DNA from: Lentzea pudingi
Lineage (GTDB): Bacteria; Actinomycetota; Actinomycetes; Mycobacteriales; Pseudonocardiaceae
Direction of reading: 5' to 3'
Assembly (NCBI RefSeq): GCF_014646255.1
Contig: NZ_BMNC01000011.1
Coordinates: 151,931-215,930 of the forward strand
Length of the DNA: 64,000 nt
Part shown: piece by piece, positions 58,281-64,000 of the stretch
How the letters are laid out: each line of letters starts with the position of its first letter
Position numbering within the stretch: the first letter of the stretch is position 1
Position numbers and translations under genes: made by a program
Notes under the pieces: generated by a model
Databases searched by the model: none
What the model saw: the letters and a program-made list of their open reading frames with translations, nothing else
What the model was told of the DNA's origin: nothing

Positions 58281-58832
58281 TCACCCCATCGTGATCACGT
58301 CACGCAGTCCGTCGACCAGCACCTCGCCTGGAATCTCGAACTGCACCCCACCCTGCGCGGTCAGCAACACCGTGGCGGGCCGCTCCTGCGCGTCCAGCAC
58401 GACAGCCAGCTCCACACCACGAAACAGGTGCCAGTGAGGGGGCCAATCAGGCGGCCGCGCCCGTTCCGAGGCAAAGACGTCGACAACATCCCCGCGCACC
58501 ACCAGATGCCGCCGCGGTTCGCGGGAGGGATCAGCGGGCAACACCAGTTCCGCCGCCAGCACCGCGTTCACCAACTCGGCTTTGTCCGCATGGCCCCGAT
58601 GCACCAGGTACATCACCGACTCGAGCTCGTTCTCGAAGACGACCTCACGCGCCCGGTACCGGGGATTCGGCACGTACTGATCGGTGATCTCGCCCTGCGA
58701 GTCCACGAGATACCGCCCGATCACCGCCTCGGTGGAGGTACCGTCGTGACCTGGATCGGTCACGTGCAACCAGCTGTTGGGCGCGCGACGGGCACGTTCT
58801 CGCATCTCCCGAGTGATGAGCGGCTTCACCAT
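58281..58832 (-). CDS. Hypothetical protein associated with type VII secretion loci (SseB/SAV_2336-like impression)
   Basis: 183 residues from ATG 58830-58832 (MVKPLITREMRERARRAPNS). The motif WLHVTDPGHDG...VIGRYLVDSQGEITDQYVPNP is of a kind I associate with proteins encoded divergently from EspC/YbaB-type operons in Pseudonocardiales; the C-terminal half resembles an SseB-like N-domain with AELVLPAD. The name is tentative. It is divergent from the YbaB-like gene, sharing a 57-base promoter region. No export signal. Confidence 0.65.
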   Translation of the reverse strand: MVKPLITREMRERARRAPNSWLHVTDPGHDGTSTEAVIGRYLVDSQGEITDQYVPNPRYRAREVVFENELESVMYLVHRGHADKAELVNAVLAAELVLPADPSREPRRHLVVRGDVVDVFASERARPPDWPPHWHLFRGVELAVVLDAQERPATVLLTAQGGVQFEIPGEVLVDGLRDVITMG

Positions 58833-58889
58833 GCACGCATTGTGCCGAACCGTGCGCGGAGAGTTCGTCTCAATGAGAACATTTCGCCC

Positions 58890-59342
58890 ATGACCGATCC
58901 GCACCAGTTCCTCGCGAACTTCGAGGGACGTCTCCAGCAGGCCCAGGAACAGGCGAACGCCATCCAGACAGCGTTCCGCGAGTCCCGCACCGAGGCCCAG
59001 AGCCCGGACGGCTCGGTCATCGTCACCGTGGGCTCCGGCGGCCGAATCGAGTCGCTCCAGCTCACCCCGCGCGCCGACGACCTGGGCTACAACGCCCTGG
59101 GCCGCTCGATCATGGACACCATCCGCCGCGCCCAGGTCGAGGCCGCCCGCAAGATCGAGGAGACGATGCGCCCGATCCTCGGCGAGGGCGAGGGCATGGC
59201 CTTCCTGCGCGAACAGGTGCAACAAGGCATCGCTGTGATCGACCCGGCGGGCACCGTCGCCGAACCGCCACCCGCACCGGGCCGTCCCGCACCGCCTCGG
59301 GGCGATGACGACGACTTCGGCGGGAACTCGGTGCTGCGATGA
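58890..59342 (+). CDS. YbaB/EbfC-family nucleoid-associated-type protein
   Basis: 150 residues from ATG 58890-58892. The YbaB fold shows FEGRLQQAQEQANAIQTAFR (N-terminal coiled helix), SPDGSVIVTVGSGGRIESLQ (three-strand sheet) and YNALGRSIMDTIRRAQVEAA (C-terminal helix). A proline-rich acidic tail (PAPPRGDDDDF) follows. Actinomycetes carry many YbaB paralogues with EspC-like genes in type VII secretion loci, apart from the recR-linked housekeeping copy. It is the first gene of a six-gene rightward operon; its stop overlaps the next ATG (ATGA). Confidence 0.87.
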   Translation: MTDPHQFLANFEGRLQQAQEQANAIQTAFRESRTEAQSPDGSVIVTVGSGGRIESLQLTPRADDLGYNALGRSIMDTIRRAQVEAARKIEETMRPILGEGEGMAFLREQVQQGIAVIDPAGTVAEPPPAPGRPAPPRGDDDDFGGNSVLR

Positions 59343-59644
59343 CCGGCTTCGCAGCGCAGTCAGAGGCCATCGCGGCCCACGGCAAGCAGATCGTCGGTCA
59401 GCTCTCCCCGTCCCTGCAGGAGGTCGCCTCCGCCTCCCAGGTGAGCCTCGGTCCTGCCGCGATGGGCGAGCTCTGCCAGGTGTGGTCGTTCATCTTCAAC
59501 GACGAACTCGACAAGGCGAAGCTGCTGCTGGCGGAATTGCCGAAGGCGTTCGAGGCCACGGGCGACAGCCTCTGTTCCACCGCGGAGACCTACCAGCAGA
59601 CCGACGAGGGCAACCGCGACGCACTGCGGGGAGTGCACGGATGA
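59339..59644 (+). CDS. EspC/DUF2580-like ESX secretion-associated protein
   Basis: 101 residues, almost entirely helical. FAAQSEAIAAHGKQIVGQL at the start and CSTAETYQQTDEGNRDALRG at the end form the two helices of a WXG100-like hairpin; the terminal Y-x-x-x-D/E-like pattern (YQQTDE) fits the T7SS signal YxxxD/E. It is coupled on both sides by ATGA overlaps. EspC-like proteins are secreted with or assist ESX substrates. Confidence 0.78.
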   Translation: MTGFAAQSEAIAAHGKQIVGQLSPSLQEVASASQVSLGPAAMGELCQVWSFIFNDELDKAKLLLAELPKAFEATGDSLCSTAETYQQTDEGNRDALRGVHG

Positions 59645-60129
59645 TCAAACGCATCGCGATCGCGGTGGTCCTGTGGATCGTGGCCCTTTACCTCGCCCAA
59701 GCCGCGCCCCGGTTCTTCGGTGGCGAGGACGGTTCCGGCGGGGAGACGAAGGGCTACGCCGAAGACATCTCCTGTTCGAGAAACTGGTGGGCTTTCGGCG
59801 CCCTCTGGTCTTGCGACGCCACCATCGTCGCCAACGACGGCAAGCGCTACAGGTACCACAACGGCAATTCCTCGCTCACTCCCGCGGATGTCGGCACTCG
59901 CGTGCCGATGACCAACAACCGCGTGCGAACCAGTAGATCTTCAGCCGCGTCCGTGAAGTGGGGTGTGACAGAACCGCGTGAGCCCGTCAAAGCGCTCGTA
60001 GCCCTCTCCATCGCCGGCTTCCCGGGCGCCGCGTTCATCATCACGGTCCGCATGTTCCGCAAGAGGAAGCCCGGTGATACGGACGAAACCGGACCAGCGA
60101 CGGCCCAGTCTGAAGGAACGAACCGATGA
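59641..60129 (+). CDS. Membrane protein with a two-cysteine module (DUF6346-like), copy 1
   Basis: 162 residues. Helix 1 (about 4-21, RIAIAVVLWIVALYLAQAA) is followed by an extracytoplasmic module with the pattern CxRNWWAFGALWxC: SCSRNWWAFGALWSCDATIV, NSSLTPADVGTRVPMTNNRV, then a second membrane helix (about 118-136) and a short charged tail. The two cysteines probably form a disulfide. The following large gene is flanked by a near-identical paralogue. I believe this corresponds to a DUF6346-type family but cannot verify the name. Function unknown; context is type VII secretion. Confidence 0.78.
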   Translation: MIKRIAIAVVLWIVALYLAQAAPRFFGGEDGSGGETKGYAEDISCSRNWWAFGALWSCDATIVANDGKRYRYHNGNSSLTPADVGTRVPMTNNRVRTSRSSAASVKWGVTEPREPVKALVALSIAGFPGAAFIITVRMFRKRKPGDTDETGPATAQSEGTNR

Positions 60130-61427
60130 GCAATCCGCTGGTAGCCCAGAAGGAGCCCGAGAAGAAGGCGTTCGCCGGTGCCGGGTTCGCCGACACCGGT
60201 GAAGACCTGGTCAAGCCGTTCCTCGAGGGCAAGGACATCGATCCGGTCGCCCTCGGCATAGACGGCGCCGCGATGGTCCTCGACGTCGCCGGCCTGCTCA
60301 CCGACCCGCTCGGCACGCTCGCCTCTTCCGTCGTCGGCTGGATCATCGAGAACGTCGGCTTCATCCGCGAGCCCTTCGACAAGCTCGCGGGCGACCCTCC
60401 CGCCATCGAGGCGGTCGGCAAAACCTGGGACAACATCGCCAAGCGCCTGAACGAGGAGGCCACCGCCTACAGCAACCAGGCGAAGGCGCTCGCGGACTGG
60501 ACCGGCGACGCGGCCGACGCGTACCGGGCCCGGTGCAGCACCCTGGTCGCACAACTGGAGGGCTCCGCCGCCGCGGCCTCCTCGGCGGCGAACAAGATCA
60601 AGGTCGCGGGCGCGATCGTCGCCGCCACCAGGGCTCTGATCCGCGACCTGCTGGCCGACCTCGCAGGCACCCTGCTGCTGTGGGGCATCCCGGCCGCCGC
60701 GTCGGCCATTCCCACGGCAGGTGCCTCGGTCGCCGCCTTCATCACGCGCGCTGTGACGAAGGCTGTCGAGATCGGCACCAAGATCGCGAGGTTCGTCGCC
60801 AAGCTGTTCAAGGCCCTCGACAAGCTCGGTTCCCTGGCGAAGAGCGCCGGCGACGCCATGCGCAGGCAGGCCGACGAGCTGGCCGCGCTGAGCCGGCAGA
60901 TGCCGAACAGCAGCTACGGCAACCAGCGCGCGGCGGAGTTGGCCTCCGACTCCGCGACGAAGGTGTCCAGGGCCGACACGCTCGACAACGTCGGCGACGG
61001 ACTCGCTAACGCGAGCAGGCGGCTCCAGGACGGCGTCGACAACACGATGAACAAGGTCGACGACCTCGCCCAGCGCACAAGCCAGAAGGTCGACGACTGG
61101 GCGAACCGCGTCAAGGAGAACGGCCCGGCGCGCAAGCAGAAGGTCAAAGACTTCTACGACAAGATGAACCAACCGCCGCTCACCACGCGCAGGGAGAACA
61201 TGGGCGATCCCGGCTACGCGGCTGGTCGCGGGGCGGACCGCGTGGACTCCCCCATGAGCAAGGGCGTGCTCGACGGCCAGAACTGGGTGCGTGCCGTGGC
61301 GAGCCGGGACATCAGCCACCTGATGCCGAACTACGGCGACCTGGTCCACCCGGCGAAGGAACTGGGCAAGGAGCTGAACAAGTCAGTGGGCAACGGCGGT
61401 CACCAGGACCCCAACGACAACCGATGA
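60126..61427 (+). CDS. Putative type VII secretion substrate/WXG100-like large protein
   Basis: 433 residues. Residues about 95-135 (WDNIAKRLNEEATAYSNQAK, ALADWTGDAADAYRARCSTL) form a WXG-like helical hairpin with W-T-G at the turn, as in ESX/PPE-type substrates. A hydrophobic glycine/alanine-rich segment (about 175-215, AGTLLLWGIPAAASAIPTAG) follows. The C-terminal half is basic and helical (LADQT-type repeats, VKENGPARKQKVKDFYDKMN) with an Asp/Asn-rich tail. No enzymatic toxin motif is recognised. The neighbouring EspC-like protein could be its secretion partner. Confidence 0.75.
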   Translation: MSNPLVAQKEPEKKAFAGAGFADTGEDLVKPFLEGKDIDPVALGIDGAAMVLDVAGLLTDPLGTLASSVVGWIIENVGFIREPFDKLAGDPPAIEAVGKTWDNIAKRLNEEATAYSNQAKALADWTGDAADAYRARCSTLVAQLEGSAAAASSAANKIKVAGAIVAATRALIRDLLADLAGTLLLWGIPAAASAIPTAGASVAAFITRAVTKAVEIGTKIARFVAKLFKALDKLGSLAKSAGDAMRRQADELAALSRQMPNSSYGNQRAAELASDSATKVSRADTLDNVGDGLANASRRLQDGVDNTMNKVDDLAQRTSQKVDDWANRVKENGPARKQKVKDFYDKMNQPPLTTRRENMGDPGYAAGRGADRVDSPMSKGVLDGQNWVRAVASRDISHLMPNYGDLVHPAKELGKELNKSVGNGGHQDPNDNR

Positions 61428-61864
61428 CCAAGCGGATCGCCATCGCCACCGTCCTCTGGATCGTCGCTCTTTACACCGCCCACGCAGGCACGTTGTTCTT
61501 CGACGGCGAAGCAGGTTCGGGTGGCGATCCGAAGGGCTACGCGGAGAGCATCTCGTGCGCACGCAACTGGTGGGCCTTCGGAGCCCTCTGGTACTGCAAC
61601 GCCACCATCGTCGCCGACGATGGCAAGCGATACCCGTACAGCAACAAGAACTCCTCACTCACGCCGGCTGACATCGGCAACCGCGTGCCGATGACCAACA
61701 ACCGCGTACGTTCCGGGCGGTCATCCCAGTCGAGCGCGGAGTGGGCGCTGGCCGAACGCAGAGACCCGAACAAGGTTGCGTACATGCTGTCCCTCATGGG
61801 CATTCCGGTAGTCGCGCTCTTCATCACGTTCCGCATGTTCCGCGACAAGAAGCCGGTGGCGTGA
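61424..61864 (+). CDS. Membrane protein with a two-cysteine module (DUF6346-like), copy 2
   Basis: 146 residues, a clear paralogue of the product encoded at 59641: MTKRIAIATVLWIVALYTAH, SCARNWWAFGALWYCNATIV, NSSLTPADIGNRVPMTNNRV and a second membrane helix (about 117-135). About two thirds of positions look identical by eye. It is coupled to both neighbours. The two copies flank the WXG-like gene, so the operon has probably grown by duplication. Confidence 0.8.
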   Translation: MTKRIAIATVLWIVALYTAHAGTLFFDGEAGSGGDPKGYAESISCARNWWAFGALWYCNATIVADDGKRYPYSNKNSSLTPADIGNRVPMTNNRVRSGRSSQSSAEWALAERRDPNKVAYMLSLMGIPVVALFITFRMFRDKKPVA

Positions 61865-62754
61865 AAGGACATCACCAGCGCTGGCTGGCCCTCGCCTGGT
61901 TCGCCCTGTGCGCGTACGGCGCCGCGTTCCTCCTGCTGTTCTGGGAGGACCACGGCCCCCGAGGTTCCGCGGTCGCCCAAGCCGAGAACATCCAGTGCGA
62001 GCGCAACTGGCTCCTCCTGGGCACCCGCTGGAGCTGCAGCGCGATCATCACCGACATCAACGGCGTGCAGACCCGGTTCACCAGCGACTCCTCGCTGCTG
62101 AACCCAGCCGACACGTCCGTACCCATGCAACGCCTGGGCCCGCTCGACTTCGTGCCGGCCCGCGAGTCGTTCACCCCAGCTCCGTGGCCCACGATGGGCG
62201 CCGTCGTGCTGATCGGCATCGGCCTGCTCGGCGCCGGCATCTGGTGGCAGAACAGCCGTTCGCGCCCTCGGAGCCCGCGGGCCGAAGTGCGCCGCCTCCG
62301 CAGGCACACCCGCTGGTACGTCGGAGCGGGTCTCCTCGCCCTCGCGGGGGCTCACTTCACCTACGGCCTGCTGATAGCCGCCCGCGCCGACTTCTGGCCC
62401 CGTCCGGCCGAGGGCACCGGTGTCGCGACGTCCTGCGACCGCGACTGGCGGTACCTGGGAGCATCCTGGCGCTGCACCGTCACCATCACCCCGAACACCG
62501 GCGGCGAGCTCATCCAGACCATGAACCACTCGCAGTTCACCGCCGCAGACCTCGGCACGCACAAACCGGTCACCTTCACGGGATCAGTCTGGGAGTCCAT
62601 GGACCAACCCCACGAACACCGGTTCGCCAAGACGTTGATGGTCCTGCTGCTCGCCGGCGGCGTCGCACTGGTCGTCAAGCCGCTCTACGACCGGCCACGG
62701 ATCCAAGGCCTGGAGAAGCCTGGGCTGCCACCACGCTTGCTCGACATCAGGTGA
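61861..62754 (+). CDS. Membrane protein with two tandem two-cysteine modules (copies 3 and 4)
   Basis: 297 residues from GTG 61861-61863, overlapping the previous stop (GTGA). Four membrane helices in two pairs. Module A: QCERNWLLLGTRWSCSAIIT with SLLNPADTSVPM. Module B: SCDRDWRYLGASWRCTVTIT with QFTAADLGTHKPV. Each keeps the C-x-R-x-W...G-x-x-W-x-C pattern of the two shorter neighbours. A basic cytoplasmic loop (RPRSPRAEVRRLRRHTR) joins the halves. The protein looks like a fused tandem duplication of the small family. Last gene of the operon. Confidence 0.78.
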   Translation: MKGHHQRWLALAWFALCAYGAAFLLLFWEDHGPRGSAVAQAENIQCERNWLLLGTRWSCSAIITDINGVQTRFTSDSSLLNPADTSVPMQRLGPLDFVPARESFTPAPWPTMGAVVLIGIGLLGAGIWWQNSRSRPRSPRAEVRRLRRHTRWYVGAGLLALAGAHFTYGLLIAARADFWPRPAEGTGVATSCDRDWRYLGASWRCTVTITPNTGGELIQTMNHSQFTAADLGTHKPVTFTGSVWESMDQPHEHRFAKTLMVLLLAGGVALVVKPLYDRPRIQGLEKPGLPPRLLDIR

Positions 62755-62940
62755 TCATGCTCCGGTGCGTGGGGCGGTTGGCAGCTCAGGCGTTGACGGC
62801 TTGTCGTCCGACGGTGATGTCCGCGCGTTCGGCGGCGCCCGGCCCGCCTCCCACCCGGTACTGTCGCTGACCTCCTGAACGATCTGTCGGCTCGACGGCC
62901 GTCCGACCTGTCACCCGAAAGCCCTACAACGCCAGCTACG

Positions 62941-64000
62941 GTGGCACAGGTGACGACGTTTCCACCGGTGCCCGCGGACCTGTTCCGCTTCACCACGACC
63001 GACCAGGCGGAGCTGCACACCGCAGTGCTGCGCGTGTTCGGGGTGGCGAACGAGCGCCTGCAGACCGTCCTCACCCCCGATGACGTGCAGCAACGGCTCC
63101 GCCAAGTCGGCTGGTCCGAGCAGGTGGCGGACGACGAGCTCAACGCGTCCCTGACTGCGCTCCGCAGCTGGGGCCTGCTGGACGCGTCGCAGCACCGCTA
63201 CGGCCTGACGAAACCGGGCGAAGCCGCGTACGCCGGCATCCAGCACGCCACGAGCACGATGGCGAGCACCGGCTCACTGCAGACCGCGGTCCTGGACGCC
63301 ATCGAGAACCACCTGAAAGAACTGCAAGAGCCGCTGAACGACCACCAAACGTTCACGAAGCTCCGAGAGCTCGAAGGCCACTTGGAGGCCCTCCAAACCG
63401 GCACGACCAGGTTCAACGCCGACCTGCAGAGGCTCCTGAGGGACGACCAGGCCGACCTGGCCACGTTCCAGGACGTCAAGCGCACCACGGTCACTCACCT
63501 GCGCGACTTCATCGCCGACCTGGACGCGCGCAAGCACAAGATCCGCGCGGCCGTGCAGGCCATCGACCCCGCCGAGCTGCACGAACGCGCGCGCAACGGC
63601 GCCGGGCTCGTCCAGGACCAGTGGTTGCAGCAACGGAAGGAACAGTGGCGCACCCTCCAGGCCTGGTTCAGCGACAACCCGCCGCGCGTCGAGGAGCTGC
63701 AGGACGTCTCGCGCAAGGCGATCGTGCAGTTGTTGCGCGTGCTCGACCGGATCAGCGAGCAGCGCAAGAAGCCCACGAACACCGCGGCCGACTTCAGAAG
63801 TCTCGCGAAGTGGTTCGCGCGGACCGAGACCGAGGACGAGGCGCACGAGCTGTTCAACGCCGCGTTCGGCATGTGGCCCGCGAGGCACGCGCACCTCGCG
63901 CACGCCGACGGTGAGCTGCTGCCCAGTGGCGAGGCCTGGCACAACACGCCGCCCGTGCCCGTGTCGCCGCAGCTGCGCGCCACCGGGAAGCAGGAGCACA
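62941..64000 (+). CDS. JetA-like Wadjet type II defence protein (DUF2397/TIGR02677), truncated by the window edge
   Basis: 353 codons are visible from GTG 62941-62943 (alternative GTG 62950) and the frame is open to the end. The opening FPPVPADLFRFTTTDQAELH, then LRVFGVANERLQTVLTPDDV, is the winged-helix start of TIGR02677. WGLLDASQHRYGLTKPGEAA follows, then a long coiled-coil (about 100-230), and NTPPVPVSPQLRATGK near the end, as in the family's C-terminal part. In type II Wadjet, DUF2397 is JetA, followed by DUF2398 (JetB), an SMC-like ATPase (JetC) and a TOPRIM nuclease (JetD). The complex cleaves invading circular plasmids. The partners would lie just beyond base 64,000. Confidence 0.83.
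   Translation, partial: MAQVTTFPPVPADLFRFTTTDQAELHTAVLRVFGVANERLQTVLTPDDVQQRLRQVGWSEQVADDELNASLTALRSWGLLDASQHRYGLTKPGEAAYAGIQHATSTMASTGSLQTAVLDAIENHLKELQEPLNDHQTFTKLRELEGHLEALQTGTTRFNADLQRLLRDDQADLATFQDVKRTTVTHLRDFIADLDARKHKIRAAVQAIDPAELHERARNGAGLVQDQWLQQRKEQWRTLQAWFSDNPPRVEELQDVSRKAIVQLLRVLDRISEQRKKPTNTAADFRSLAKWFARTETEDEAHELFNAAFGMWPARHAHLAHADGELLPSGEAWHNTPPVPVSPQLRATGKQEH

Noticed and set aside
62757-62870. Small ORF of 37 codons upstream of the jetA-like gene
   Set aside because: No ribosome binding site or motif; likely chance in the leader region.
1-64000. CRISPR arrays, complete tRNAs, rRNAs and classical riboswitches
   Set aside because: Looked for direct-repeat spacing, T-loop consensus and long structured leaders; only the partial tRNA-Lys was found.

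Overview
The window is very GC-rich DNA with dense, translationally coupled (ATGA/GTGA overlap) operons, ECF sigma factors, Tat and lipoprotein exports, a SigK/RskA/fasciclin locus and a type VII-secretion-associated operon. This points to a filamentous actinomycete, most likely of the Pseudonocardiales (Lentzea/Saccharothrix/Amycolatopsis-like). The genus is inferred from gene style; no rRNA is present to prove it.

Layout. (1) 1-13,120 is an accessory island: a 2,699-residue secreted Rhs/YD-repeat polymorphic toxin with a DRGH nuclease tip, decayed ISL3 and IS110 transposase fragments, two hypothetical exported/membrane proteins, a frameshifted STAND NTPase fragment, a frameshifted DUF2637 (Spd-type, plasmid-transfer-associated) gene, and then the 3' half of a tRNA-Lys gene without its 5' half. 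The tRNA remnant looks like the attachment-site scar at the right end of an integrated, decayed actinomycete mobile element. (2) 13,125-16,350 holds an ECF sigma/membrane-protein pair and a secreted GH64 beta-1,3-glucanase with a ricin-type lectin domain. A DasR-like site and a CebR-like palindrome precede the GH64 gene. Three related GCAGG...CCTGC terminators punctuate this part. (3) 16,401-26,641 is the most interesting region: two divergent operons encoding a lysine-2,3-aminomutase-type radical SAM enzyme, a SET-domain methyltransferase, a PGM1-like ATP-grasp ligase, a small-molecule methyltransferase, an alpha/beta hydrolase, an MFS exporter and a 580-residue protein I cannot assign, facing a second ATP-grasp ligase coupled to a FemAB-like acyltransferase. 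I read it as a small, NRPS-free biosynthetic cluster for a beta-amino-acid-containing peptide.

(4) 26,644-28,851 is a SigK-RskA-fasciclin regulon with a recognisable SigK promoter. (5) 28,895-35,939 has a VOC protein, a PobA-like hydroxylase followed by an O-methyltransferase with an unusual N-terminal extension, a front-end-type fatty acid desaturase, a secreted protein with a metzincin zinc motif and an SDR. (6) 35,943-40,387 is a five-gene operon (RHH regulator, DUF4097, ABC ATPase, ABC permease, P450) headed by a helically phased TGGC(A/T) operator array. (7) 40,460-51,158 carries a second ECF sigma pair, a PARG-like protein, a TIM-barrel protein, a MarR-led molybdo-oxidoreductase/permease operon, a ROK regulator divergent from a Tat-exported glycosidase, and a methyltransferase. 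(8) 51,275-57,470 has an orphan histidine kinase and a hydantoin/oxoproline-type catabolic operon (NCS1 permease, hydantoinase, DUF917, PucR regulator). (9) 57,586-62,754 is a type VII-secretion-associated operon in which one small two-cysteine module occurs four times. (10) The right edge enters what looks like a type II Wadjet defence system; only the first gene (jetA-like, DUF2397/TIGR02677) is visible.

No CRISPR array, complete tRNA or rRNA was seen. All functional calls rest on reading the translated sequence without database searches.
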